From Bacteroidales bacterium (GTDB taxonomy: Bacteria > Bacteroidota > Bacteroidia > Bacteroidales > UBA10428): 64,000 nt of DNA. Of the stretch, positions 17,315 to 27,900 are shown in pieces. The stretch spans positions 1 through 64,000 of the forward strand of contig JAFGBD010000030.1 of NCBI GenBank assembly GCA_016933335.1, read 5' to 3'. The notes beneath the pieces were generated by a model, which saw only the letters and a program-made list of their open reading frames with translations, ran no database searches and was not told the origin of the DNA. Each line of letters starts with the position of its first letter. Position 1 is the stretch's first letter. The position numbers were made by a program, and so were the translations under genes.

Positions 17315-19369
17315 TTAATATTCGATGATTTGTTTTATGGCTTCCAGAATTTTTTCTGTATTTGGCAATATGGCCTTTTCCAGTATCCTGTTGAAACCCA
17401 CCGGGGTAAATGCAGCACCCAGCCTTACGGGCGGTCCGTCCAGGTATTCAAATGCTTCATCAGCAATGAAAGCAGCAACCTCGGCTCCAAAGCCTGAAAA
17501 TACCTTGTCTTCATGAACAACAAGTACCTTGCCTGTTTTACGTACCGATTTCAGTATGGTATCTTTATCCAGTGGTGAAAGTGACCTGAGATCAACCACC
17601 TCAATGCTGTATCCTTTTTCCTTTTCATACTGTCCGGCAGCTTCAAGACACATATGTGTGGTATTGCCATAGGTAAAAACTGACAGATCTCTGCCTTCTT
17701 TTCTTACCCTTGCCTTTCCAAAGGGAACCTCAAAGTCACCGGGAACGGCGGTTGCCGCGACAGGTGCATTATAAAGTGCCTTTGGCTCAAGAAAAAGGGT
17801 CACCCCCTTTGATCTGATGGCAGTTCTTAACAGTCCAGCTGCGTCATCGGCAAAGGACGGGTACACCACCCGCACTCCCGGAAAGGTCGTCAGCGAACCT
17901 TCGGTGGATTGCGAATGATACAAACCACCACCGATATAACCACCGGATGCCAGTCTGATGGTAACATTGGGAGAATATTGTCCTTTTGACCGCCAGTACT
18001 CGTGGCTGATTTCCACGTACTGTTCCATGGCAGGCCAGAAATAATCCGCAAATTCCGCACCTTCTACAACAACCCTGATCTTCGGATTAAACCGTGACAT
18101 TCCGTTGGCGGTACCGAGAATATAATCCTCGGCAATGGGAGCATTGAATACCCTTTCTTTGCCAAATTCCTTTTGCATGCCTTTGGTAACATTAAAGATG
18201 CCCCCTTTTTCCTTATGCGCTATATCCTGTCCCCATATATAGGTGTCCGGATTCAGCCTGAATTCGGCTTTCAGGGTTTCGTTGATGGCCTCTATCATTT
18301 TCTTTTTCGGACCATCTTCATTATGAATTCCTTCAGGATATTTTTCTGCCCGGTATGGTTCAGGAATCACAAAATCATAGATAGAATCAGGATCAGGATC
18401 AGGAGCTGCGAGTCCCTTCTTATGTGCCTCTTTCACCTCCGCCCTGATCTCTTCCTCGATCTTGACCAGCTCATCTTCTGTAAACCTGTCATAGCGAAGT
18501 AATAAACGCCTGAACTTGGCAACCGGATCATATTCGGCAACATAATTGAGTTCATAATCGTCACGGTATAATTCATGCCTGTCTGAATTCGAATGTGAAT
18601 GTATGCGCACGCAATTTGCCTGGACAATGACCGGAGTAACATTCTCCAGCACCCATTCTTTTGCTTCTGCCATGGCATTCATCGAATCAAAAACATCTTT
18701 TCCGTTGCAATGGATGATCCTCAGGTTTTTAAAACCGGTAAAATTGTTTGCCACTTTCCTGTTGGCTGTCTGGTCTTTTTTAGGAACCGAAATGCCATAA
18801 CCGTTGTCCTGTATTACAAATATCACAGGGAGCTTTTCATTTGAGGCACCATTGATTGCTTCATAAACATAGCCTTCAGATGCCGAAGATTCTCCCTGGG
18901 AACATATCACAACGCCTTTGTGGTTATATGTCTTCATTGCTCTTGCTGTGCCGGCTGCGTGCAAAGCATGATTTCCGGTGTTTGATGAAACATTATGTAT
19001 ATTCCATTCAGGTTTTGCAAAGTGATTGGACATATGCCTGCCCCCGCCTGCAACATCGGTATCTTTGGATATCCCGTTATAGATGATCTCCTCTGAGGTA
19101 AGGCCTGCACTGACACATGTAACCAGATCGCGGTAATAAGGAAAGAGATGATCGGTATCCCGGTCAAATGTCTGTCCCATTGCCAGCTGGATTCCTTCAT
19201 GGCCCGCTGCCGGCGCATGATACGACCATCCGATTGCCTGCTTGAGATAATTGGGCGCACGGTCATCCCATGTACGTCCTCTGATGATCAACCTGTACCA
19301 GTGCGCCAGTGTCTTTTTACTGGTCTTCTTTATATGATATTTCTGCTTTACTGCGGTATTTTTCATCAC
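17315..19369 (-). CDS. 2-oxoacid dehydrogenase E1, fused alpha and beta subunits
   Basis: This 684-residue protein joins the alpha subunit (about 1-370) to the beta subunit (about 375-684) of a thiamine-diphosphate dehydrogenase. The alpha half has GHEGIQLAMG, the ThDP-binding GESSASEG followed by IQDNGYGIS, and FPYYRD. The beta half has GQDIAHKEKGGIFNVTKG, FNAPIAEDYILG, ASGGYIGGGLYHSQS and VLVVHEDKVFSGFGAEVAA. The substrate is probably a branched-chain 2-oxoacid or pyruvate; sequence alone does not settle which. Fused E1 chains of this kind are common in Bacteroidota. The E2 gene lies 52 bases upstream in the same operon; no E3 gene is in the window. Confidence 0.93.
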   Translation of the reverse strand: MMKNTAVKQKYHIKKTSKKTLAHWYRLIIRGRTWDDRAPNYLKQAIGWSYHAPAAGHEGIQLAMGQTFDRDTDHLFPYYRDLVTCVSAGLTSEEIIYNGISKDTDVAGGGRHMSNHFAKPEWNIHNVSSNTGNHALHAAGTARAMKTYNHKGVVICSQGESSASEGYVYEAINGASNEKLPVIFVIQDNGYGISVPKKDQTANRKVANNFTGFKNLRIIHCNGKDVFDSMNAMAEAKEWVLENVTPVIVQANCVRIHSHSNSDRHELYRDDYELNYVAEYDPVAKFRRLLLRYDRFTEDELVKIEEEIRAEVKEAHKKGLAAPDPDPDSIYDFVIPEPYRAEKYPEGIHNEDGPKKKMIEAINETLKAEFRLNPDTYIWGQDIAHKEKGGIFNVTKGMQKEFGKERVFNAPIAEDYILGTANGMSRFNPKIRVVVEGAEFADYFWPAMEQYVEISHEYWRSKGQYSPNVTIRLASGGYIGGGLYHSQSTEGSLTTFPGVRVVYPSFADDAAGLLRTAIRSKGVTLFLEPKALYNAPVAATAVPGDFEVPFGKARVRKEGRDLSVFTYGNTTHMCLEAAGQYEKEKGYSIEVVDLRSLSPLDKDTILKSVRKTGKVLVVHEDKVFSGFGAEVAAFIADEAFEYLDGPPVRLGAAFTPVGFNRILEKAILPNTEKILEAIKQIIEY

Positions 19370-19421
19370 ACAATCTCTTTTTTGAAAGCCTTAAACTGAT
19401 CTATTGATGAATATATATGAA

Positions 19422-20720
19422 TTAAATCGTTCTGTTCATATCAAAGTTCTCAAGCAGTTCCTTTAACCTGTAAAGGAAAGCTCCTGCAAGTGCACCGTCA
19501 ACAGCCCTGTGATCATAAGATAAAGACAAAATCATTTTATGTCTGATTGCTATCACATCTCCTGTGGGGGTTTCAAGAACAGCCGGCTTTTTTTCTATGG
19601 TTCCTGTGGCTAGTATTGCCACCTGTGGCTGGTTAATGACAGGGGTACCTGTCAGATTCCTGAACGTTCCGAAATTTGATATGGTAAATGTTCCTTCCTG
19701 GATGTCATCGGGACTGAGTTTATTATTTCTGGCAGCCTCTGCGATCCTGTTAAGCTCGCCGGCAATACCCAGCAGGTTTTTCTGATCGGCATTCTTAATA
19801 ACCGGAACAATCAGGTTACCCGAAGGCAGGGCAACCGCAATTGCAATATTTATATTTTTACGCAGAATGATTTTATAACCGTCAACCGAAGCATTAACAC
19901 CCGGAAACTCCTTTAGTGCTTTTGCAGCGGCCTCAATAAAAACAGGCATGAAAGTCAGCTTGATCTTTTCCCTGGAGTAAAAATCATCTTTTACTTTGTC
20001 TCTCCAGATGGACAGACTGGTAACATCCGCTTCAATGAAATTGCTGACATGGGGAGAAACCCGTTTTGACATGACCATGTGGTCTGCAATCAGTCTTCTC
20101 ATCCTGTCCATTTCAATGATTTCATCTCCGGGTTTAACCTGAACCCCGACCCGGGGAGGTTGCGGAGCAGAAACAGAAGGTTCTTTTTCCTGTACGGGTT
20201 TTCCGGACTGTTTTTTCTCAATATATGCCAGTATATCCTGCTTGCGTACCCGGCCATTTATTCCGGTTCCTTCGATCTTTTCAAGTTCTGCCAGCGGTAT
20301 TTTCTCTTTCTCCGCCATACTTCTTACTAATGGCGAATAGAATTTTGAGGCCTTTGAATAGTCCTTCTTCGCAGGAGACTTTTCCTCCTTTACTTCAGCT
20401 GTATCCGGGGATTCAGAAGGCTCTTCCGTTTCATTTCCTGCAGCATCACTCTCTGCAGCCTGATCAGCCGTTGCATCACCCTCAGTATTTATAACAGCTA
20501 TTACTTTGCCAACCGCCACCACATCGTTTTCCTTAAACAACACCTTTTCAACAATACCTTCAACAGGTGACGGGACTTCCGTATCGACCTTGTCGGTGGC
20601 AATTTCGAGAACCGGCTCATCTTCTTCGACCTTATCACCTGTTTTCTTAAACCATTTCGTGATGGTGGCCTCCTGTACGCTTTCGCCCATCTTTGGCATT
20701 ATCAGTTCAAATTTTGACAT
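19422..20720 (-). CDS. Dihydrolipoamide acyltransferase (E2) of a 2-oxoacid dehydrogenase complex
   Basis: This 432-residue E2 has one lipoyl domain (1-80) with the lipoylated Lys44 in EIATDKVDTE, an acidic Ala/Glu-rich linker, a peripheral subunit-binding domain (about 125-165, FYSPLVRSMAEKEKI and GTGINGRVRKQDIL) and a catalytic core (about 200-432). The core ends with SYDHRAVDG, in which His404 and Asp408 are the acyltransferase active site. It forms the complex core and passes acyl groups from E1 to CoA. It is the first gene of the operon with E1 and flavodoxin; a -7 box lies 36 bases upstream. Confidence 0.95.
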   Translation of the reverse strand: MSKFELIMPKMGESVQEATITKWFKKTGDKVEEDEPVLEIATDKVDTEVPSPVEGIVEKVLFKENDVVAVGKVIAVINTEGDATADQAAESDAAGNETEEPSESPDTAEVKEEKSPAKKDYSKASKFYSPLVRSMAEKEKIPLAELEKIEGTGINGRVRKQDILAYIEKKQSGKPVQEKEPSVSAPQPPRVGVQVKPGDEIIEMDRMRRLIADHMVMSKRVSPHVSNFIEADVTSLSIWRDKVKDDFYSREKIKLTFMPVFIEAAAKALKEFPGVNASVDGYKIILRKNINIAIAVALPSGNLIVPVIKNADQKNLLGIAGELNRIAEAARNNKLSPDDIQEGTFTISNFGTFRNLTGTPVINQPQVAILATGTIEKKPAVLETPTGDVIAIRHKMILSLSYDHRAVDGALAGAFLYRLKELLENFDMNRTI

Positions 20721-20755
20721 AATCTTTATAAAGTGTCTTTTTAGTTTTGTGACCG

Positions 20756-20763
20756 CAAAGATA
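20756..20763 (-). promoter_or_regulatory. -7 box TATCTTTG of the E2-E1-flavodoxin operon
   Basis: The top strand reads CAAAGATA, a perfect complement of TAnnTTTG, placing the transcript start near 20750 with a leader of about 30 bases. Confidence 0.5.
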
Positions 20764-21004
20764 CAAAATTGAGCTTGATTAATAATTCATCTCAATGATG
20801 TAAACTGTTAAAGATAAAGATTGTTCATTCCGGTGGCTGGTTTTACAAACCTTATATTGAATTTCTGGTGCCGGAGATAAGACCAGGAATACCTGATGTG
20901 CTATAAATATAATCTGTTATAACCAATATTATCTGTTGCGGGCCTATGAATAATGTTAACCTTGAGGTGGTAACCAATAATACACATCCATCTTATTCAG
21001 GCAG

Positions 21005-21964
21005 CTAAAAATCTTCCTCCTCTTCCGCACTGAAAACTGACTTCAGGATCACCGGTTCACCGGCCGGATCTCCGGGATCGTCCTTTACCTTTTGTTTCCC
21101 GGACTTAAGATCATAGATCATCGTATCAGGATACCTGACAGCAAATAAAACAGATACAAGACCAAAGGTTTTTGGGCCATGCGGAACAAGCATGACACTC
21201 GAATCAAGCCTCAAATCAAGGCACAGTGAGGTAATCATTGAGCTTATCTGATCAGGTCTTTCTGCCGGATACCTGAATATTCTTTCCGCAGGAATATCTT
21301 TTAGTAAAGCAGCATTGCCTTCAAGTATTCTCTGAAAATATGCATCCTCATGTTTGAAATATGGAATAAAAGCAAATATGGAGGCCGGATTTAACTCATC
21401 TGCCAGTTCTTTCATTATATCATGGTTATTATTCAATCCGGCAACCAGGGCCAGTGGTTTATTTTTAAAGTCCTTTTTATTACCAAAGATCAGGGGTTCA
21501 TAAGACTTCAGCCTCGAACTCTGAGGCAGGGTGTTTACTTTTTTTGGGGTATATGAAAAATAGATGTTGATACGTTTGGTCTGAAAATCATTTTTCAATA
21601 AAAAATGTATAATGGCAGCAATCCAGACTTTGGTCATGCATGAATAATCAACAAGGATGTTCTGGTTCCCGGAAATCCTTCCGCCAAAAATTCTTTGCAT
21701 GATCCTTTCTATACCTGCTTTTTCATCTGGATCGGCTTTGATTGAATCAAAACCCCGTTTAAGAAATAACTTCTCGTTTTCAAGCCTTGCTTCCCTGCCG
21801 GCAGACTCATCATAAGTAATCACAAGATTTTCCGAATTCCCGGTATCTATATTTTCAAGAAGGTATGTACAGCGCTTTTGACAGCCTGATGCAGCTATGA
21901 AGTAATCGAATTTTTCTAAACGTAATTCACTTAATTCAACCTGGTAATTATGAACAAGTTCCAT
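21005..21964 (-). CDS. Unrecognised cytoplasmic protein with two Rossmann-like halves
   Basis: I do not recognise this 319-residue protein. It has no signal peptide or membrane segment. The first half opens with a strand-rich stretch (FDYFIAASGCQKRCTYLLENI) and has a conserved-looking VDYSCMTKVWIAAIIHFLL near residue 110. The second half starts LALVAGLNNNHDIMKELADEL and has MLVPHGPKTFGLVSVLFAVRYPD near 260. Both halves look like alternating strand-helix folds, and the D-Y-S-x-M-T and P-x-G-P-K patterns look like ligand loops. The tail is acidic (EEEEDF). It stands alone: 284 bases separate it from the E2 start, and the surface protein behind it starts far away on the same strand. The ATG at 21964 is the only good start. 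Confidence 0.75.
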   Translation of the reverse strand: MELVHNYQVELSELRLEKFDYFIAASGCQKRCTYLLENIDTGNSENLVITYDESAGREARLENEKLFLKRGFDSIKADPDEKAGIERIMQRIFGGRISGNQNILVDYSCMTKVWIAAIIHFLLKNDFQTKRINIYFSYTPKKVNTLPQSSRLKSYEPLIFGNKKDFKNKPLALVAGLNNNHDIMKELADELNPASIFAFIPYFKHEDAYFQRILEGNAALLKDIPAERIFRYPAERPDQISSMITSLCLDLRLDSSVMLVPHGPKTFGLVSVLFAVRYPDTMIYDLKSGKQKVKDDPGDPAGEPVILKSVFSAEEEEDF

Positions 21965-22138
21965 ATAACAGTCTTAGGTGTAAAAACGATTTAATTTTAC
22001 GGATTTGTGGTTTTACTGTTCAACAAATTCAGCCAATAAAAAGTATCGATTGATAAAAAGCAATAATGCTATGACAAAACAGTACATTCATCAGCATAAA
22101 TCAAATTCAGGAATACCTTTTCCAACAGAACTCTTGAT

Positions 22139-24730
22139 TTACAGCCTGATCATCTTTCCAAAACAAATGGTTCCCGGAAGTCCTATCCTTATAAAATATA
22201 TACCGGGATCAAGGTATTCCGTACTTATGGTATTGACTGATCCGGGATTTTCAATCAGGAGACTCTGAGCCAGTTGTCCTGTCATATTGAATATTTCCAC
22301 TTTCAGAACGCCATACATATTTGATTTTTCGTCGATACGGATCCTGAGCTCATTGTGGCATGGGTTGGGATACCAATGAATCACCGAAGAAGGATTCACA
22401 TGATAGTCCGTGCCGGAAGTCTGGGCAGGATATATTTCTTCAAGACCCAGCTCATAATCCAGGTTTCCGTAAAACTGACCCCCTGAAATTGTTATATCAT
22501 AATAGGCTGCATGAGGCAATCCCGGAACATCAACCATCAAAGTGTAGTAACCGTCAGCAATGCCTGATATGATGAAATCGCCGTTCTCATCTGTATAAAC
22601 AACTGCAACAACATCTCCACCGCTGTCTTTTTTCCTGCCTACGAGGACTACAGATACCTCTTTGGCCGGTTGCTTAAGGATGGATGAAGCTGATTTAAAA
22701 TTCGAAATGATGCTGTCGGTTTCAAAGATGTTTCCTCCCAGTCCGCCTGACCCCGGAAGCGGATCAGGCATATTGATGATAATGTCAATGCCTGTAATGG
22801 GTTCAGTGGAATTTATCAGAATCTGCGTTGCATCTTCCCATTGGCCTGCACCTGGATAATATGTCGGGGTTGAGGCCGGATAATTTTCCTTTAACGGCCT
22901 GGCATAAATAATATAACGGCCGAAAGGTATCCGGTTTAAAAAGTAATAACCCCCGGCATCTATGCGAACGGAATCTGATATGGGTGACCGCTGAAACCTG
23001 GTAAATCCGTATAGTTTTACATAACCCTGGGTCACAGCATTACCGTCTGCATCTGTCACACGGCCGGTGATATTTGTGCTGTAAGCATACTTTGCGGTAA
23101 AAATCCCTCCTGTAGCTGTGGCAAGCGACAGATCATCAAGTGTGTTGTTATCCCCCTGGAAAACTCCCGATACATATAAGTTCCCAAAATAGTCGACACT
23201 TAGTGTATTAATATCCAGCAGGTTGATGGAATCCTTGTTTAAAACAGGTCTGGTAAAACCAATTTCGCCCAGACGGTTAATCTTTGCGATATAATCACCT
23301 CCGAATCCCAGTGTATCTTTAATTATGCTGGCGTCGATCTCCGCAATGCCTGTATTGATATCAGCTGTAAAATAAACATTGCTGAACCTGTCATATACAA
23401 CCGAATTAAACCAGTTTTCCCCGACAGCCGAAGCAGATTTTGACCAGACCGGGATACCTGTCAATCCTTCAAGCCTGGCAAACAGCAGATCAGTGGTACC
23501 GGGGTCAACATTTTTGCGCACCAGCGTATTAACCAGCACTTCTTCGCCCTGGAAAATGGTGGCTATATAAACATCTGATATTTCATCAACATGCAGTACC
23601 GCTTTTATTCCCTGCATATCCATGGTTTGAAGCTTGGTGTCTATGTTACGGGCCCAGCTGCAAAATCCTTCGGGTTTTATTTGCGCCACAAACAGATCAA
23701 AGCCATTCGAGGAATTGACCACCTCCTGATCGACAACCTGGGCAACATCAGAATTATAGACACCTGCAATAAGAATATTCTGGTTGTTATCAACGACCAG
23801 CTGCTCGACCATCTCATTCATGGTACCCTGGATTTTTCTCGTCCAGTTAATATTACCGTCCGGTGCAAAATGAGTGACAAAAACATCAATCCCCCCCATG
23901 GGATAAAGTGTATCGGCACCCAGATAAAATTCCCTGTATCCGTAAAACTCCCCTGCCACAGTCACTTCATTTGCATTGCTGACCGCAACCTTAAGTCCGG
24001 ATATGGCGCCGTTATCGCCATTTGCATTATAACCGCATACCGATACCCAGTCGATCAAACCAAATGTGGTGTATTTGGCCAGAAAGAAAAGAGGATCGGT
24101 GGTATGGCCTGTAACCCGCTTTAAATTGAAATACGCAGTATCTGCAATGAAATGACCTGTCACAAGTACCTCGCCCATGTCATTCATACAAATATCATTT
24201 CCTTTAATAAAGGCATTCATTGTCCCTATTACCTGGACGATCCTGGCCCACATCAACCTGCCTGTTTTGTGAAATTTTGCAATAAACATCTGTTCATTTT
24301 CATTTGTAAATGATACAACAGTATTATCTATGCGCAGCCCGGGTGTATTTATCGCAGTTCCGAGAATGGTAATGTCACCCCTGCTGTTTGTGATTACCTT
24401 CACCGGATTCAGAACAGTATTCGGAACGGTTCCAGCAATGCTTTTTAACCACATTAAAGCTCCGGTTGAAGTATATTTTGCCAGGTAAAGATTTTCTGAA
24501 GGCGCCCCGACGATACCGGTGGTCCCTGTATTTCCGATTGAAAATTCGGTTGTGGTGAACTGCCCGAAAATGACGGTGTTGCCAAGGGTATCTGAAATAC
24601 TTAAATCAACAGTAGCATCAGTTCCTGTTCTTGCCCAGCGCCATCGAGGCATATCCTGGGTATGTGCATGATCCGGGTATATGAAATGAATCAGTAAAAA
24701 GAATAAAGCACATTTGATCAATGGTTTCAT
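22139..24730 (-). CDS. T9SS-secreted surface protein with repeat propeller and carboxypeptidase-like domains
   Basis: This 863-residue protein has a signal peptide (1-24) and about 540 residues of repeats of the type LYLAKYTSTGALMWLKSI or LFFLAKYTTFGLIDWVSV, resembling SBBP-type beta-propeller repeats. Two carboxypeptidase-regulatory-like domains follow (about 575-650, ITGRVTDADGNAV; and about 680-760, VVAVVYTDENGDFIISGI), then a T9SS sorting domain (about 785-863, HWYPNPCHNEL). No catalytic motif is seen. It is probably a surface-attached structural or binding protein. It is flanked by same-strand genes at distances that suggest separate transcription. Confidence 0.85.
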   Translation of the reverse strand: MKPLIKCALFFLLIHFIYPDHAHTQDMPRWRWARTGTDATVDLSISDTLGNTVIFGQFTTTEFSIGNTGTTGIVGAPSENLYLAKYTSTGALMWLKSIAGTVPNTVLNPVKVITNSRGDITILGTAINTPGLRIDNTVVSFTNENEQMFIAKFHKTGRLMWARIVQVIGTMNAFIKGNDICMNDMGEVLVTGHFIADTAYFNLKRVTGHTTDPLFFLAKYTTFGLIDWVSVCGYNANGDNGAISGLKVAVSNANEVTVAGEFYGYREFYLGADTLYPMGGIDVFVTHFAPDGNINWTRKIQGTMNEMVEQLVVDNNQNILIAGVYNSDVAQVVDQEVVNSSNGFDLFVAQIKPEGFCSWARNIDTKLQTMDMQGIKAVLHVDEISDVYIATIFQGEEVLVNTLVRKNVDPGTTDLLFARLEGLTGIPVWSKSASAVGENWFNSVVYDRFSNVYFTADINTGIAEIDASIIKDTLGFGGDYIAKINRLGEIGFTRPVLNKDSINLLDINTLSVDYFGNLYVSGVFQGDNNTLDDLSLATATGGIFTAKYAYSTNITGRVTDADGNAVTQGYVKLYGFTRFQRSPISDSVRIDAGGYYFLNRIPFGRYIIYARPLKENYPASTPTYYPGAGQWEDATQILINSTEPITGIDIIINMPDPLPGSGGLGGNIFETDSIISNFKSASSILKQPAKEVSVVLVGRKKDSGGDVVAVVYTDENGDFIISGIADGYYTLMVDVPGLPHAAYYDITISGGQFYGNLDYELGLEEIYPAQTSGTDYHVNPSSVIHWYPNPCHNELRIRIDEKSNMYGVLKVEIFNMTGQLAQSLLIENPGSVNTISTEYLDPGIYFIRIGLPGTICFGKMIRL

Positions 24731-24926
24731 GGCAGCGGAATTTTTGTGTATATAATTTCTTAAATAAATAAGCCTGTCATTGGTCTTTCAGGTTCAGACC
24801 GAATGATGGTATTAAAATTAAGTCATCGGTAACAGAAAATCAATCTTCAACATGAAAAGTTATCAACCCGGTTAATAAATAGCGGCAGCTTCCTGAATAC
24901 AGCACTGAAATTATAATCTATCTCTC

Positions 24927-27900
24927 TTATACCTTTACACCTACTACCATAATGTCATCTATTTGCTGCAAATCCCCCTTCCATTCCTCAATAGTCCTGT
25001 CAAGGATTTCTTTTTGCTCAGCAAGGGGCTTGCGGTGAATCGTGAGAAGCAGTTCCTTCAGATTTCCTGATTTGAATTTCTTTTCTTCCGGTCCACCAAA
25101 CTGATCAGCATATCCGTCAGAAAAAAGATATATCAGGTCATTTTCTTTCAGATCAATATCCTGGCAGGTAAAGGGTTTTTCTGTCCCGACATATATACCG
25201 ATGGGCATTTTATCACCCTTATATATAACCAGTTCATTATCTCTGAGGAGCCATAACGAATTGTATGCACCTGCAAACTGAAGCTTTTTTTTGCTAAAAT
25301 CCAAAATACATAAAACCAGGTCCATTCCATCTTTGGTTTCTTCCTGTCTGCCTTTCTGAGACAGGGTTTTTTTGACATTGTTCCTTAACTTGTTTAAAAT
25401 GTCACAGGCTGACAGTTGATCCTCATTACTGATGATTTCATTCAGCAATGAAACACCCAGCATGCTCATGAATGCTCCGGGAACACCATGTCCTGTGCAG
25501 TCAGCAGCCACAAGAATTATTTTCCGGTCTTTTTCGGTGATCCAGTAAAAATCTCCGCTGACTATGTCGCGTGGCTTAAACAGTATAAAATGCTGCGGAA
25601 GAAGTTTCTTTAAAAATTCTTCTGTTGGAAGGACTGCAGACTGGATACGCTTTGCATACATGATACTTGAAGTTATTTCCTTGTTTTGAAAAGCGATCTG
25701 ATCTCTTTGTTTTTCAATTTCGATGGTTCTTTCTTTCACCTTCTGTGCAAGAATTTTTTTATCCTGCTGCAACTTGCGTTCTCTCAACCGGACCACCAGG
25801 TATAAAATTGCCAGAACAAGCAGAACCTCTATAACATATGCCAAAGGAGTCTGCCAGAAAGGCGGCTTAATGACAAAGCTGAATGTAACAGGTTCGTCTG
25901 TCCAGATACCATCGCTGTTGGCAGCCCGGAGCATAAAGGTATAATTGCCATGCGGTATTTTCCTGAGTGGTTCTGTTGATGTTTTCGTGGTGATTTCAGA
26001 CCATTGATCATCATATCCTTTCAGCATATACTGGTACCTGTTTTTTTCAGGCAAAGCAAAGTGAATTCCCACATACTCAAAAACCAGGTTACATTTATTA
26101 TAGGGTAGCACCAATGATTCAGGCAGTCCTGTTATTGAATCGATGCCGGAAGAATAAGAAAAAATGTCTGAGGTATCGTTATAGAACGTGACCCTGGTGA
26201 TATAAGTCTCAGGTTTGATGTCAGAGATTGTATCCAGTTTATGATTATACTTCACAAGGCCGTCACCTGTGCCAATCCAGACATTATTTTGCCGGTCGAT
26301 TGATACAGACCGCACGTAAGTTTCAAGCGGAATAAATCCTTCTGTATCACCATAGTATGTTACCGTATAGGTCTCAAGATCCATCTTGTTCAATCCATTG
26401 CCATGACCTATCCACAACTGACTGGTATGATCCACCCCGACAAACAGAATCGAATTGGAAGCCAGTCCGTTACTGGTGGTAAAACTGGTGATGTCCTTTA
26501 ATCCGTTATCCCAGGTAATTCTGTTTAATCCGTTTTCAGTGGCCACCCATATGCGATTGTCATCATCGGTGCAAATATCGTTACAGGCATTATTTGAGAG
26601 ACCTTTTGTATTATCCAGTATGTTGAATTTTTCGCCATCAAATATGGCCACGCCATCGGACGTTGCAATCCAGATATTCCCATTCCTGTCAATGGCCAAT
26701 GCTCTTGTCTGGTCACTTGGCAAACCATCATTAACTGTATAGTTAACAAACCGGTTGCCGGAATAACGGCAAAGACCAAAGCTATGGGCAATCCAGAGAT
26801 CATTGCTGAAGTCTTCAAGAATATCTAATGCAAAATTATTTGCCTCACCCTCTGTATACCAGATGGTATCCCTTATCAAATCAAACCGGCCATTTGAATA
26901 CCTTGTTAATCCCAGATAGGTCCCCAACCAGATATTATCTTCTTTATCTTCATAGATACTGAAAATGTCGGGTGAAAACGGATTTTTAATATCATAATTA
27001 ATGATGGTATTATTAACCGGATCCAGCCGTGCTAAACCATTATAGGTCCCAATCCATATTTTACCTTTCGTATCAGCAAGTATAGTAAGTATTTCCTTTT
27101 GAGGTAATCCGAATTCTTCTGTATAAATCTCAAATGGTTTTTTACCGTATTTTGATATACCGCTGATGGTAGCAAACCAGACATTGCCTTCATTATCCAC
27201 TTCAATTGCATTGACTGAATTATCCGGCAGATTATTCAACGTCTTGAGATACTGTAATGATTCATCTTCAACCAGGTAGATGCCTTCTCTAAAAGCAATC
27301 ATCCATATCCTGTTGCTCCTGTCTGGTATGATATCTGTAATTATCTGTCCTTCAGTATTTTCAATCAGTTTAAACTCATTGCTTCTCAGGTCCAGTTTGA
27401 AAGCGCCGTTCCCATAGGTTCCGAACCACATATTTCCTTTAGTATCAAATGCCGCACTCAGAATGATATCAGAAAACGGATTGGGTATCATATCCGTATT
27501 GCCTGATTCTTCAATATACTTATAAATTCCCCCTCCCTGGGTACCAATCCATATATTATTTTCATCATCCTGCGTAATGCTCCGGATAATCTCGTTTTCA
27601 AGACCAATCCTTATGATCCTGCTTTTACTGCCGGAAACTGAAAAAACAATATATCCTCCTCTTGTACCAAACCAGATACGGTTATCTTTATCTGTATGAT
27701 GGCACAGGACAAAGTGATTATTAAGACCGGTCGATTTGGAATGGTTCACCACCGAATCTCCATATATTCTTGATATTCCGCTGGAATTATCCTGGATTGA
27801 TGTAGCCCATATCCCGCCTTCCGGATCTTCAAAAATGATATCAATCTCATCGTTGCATAAACCTTCCTCTTTAAAAAAATTGGTGAAATCATAATTGTTA

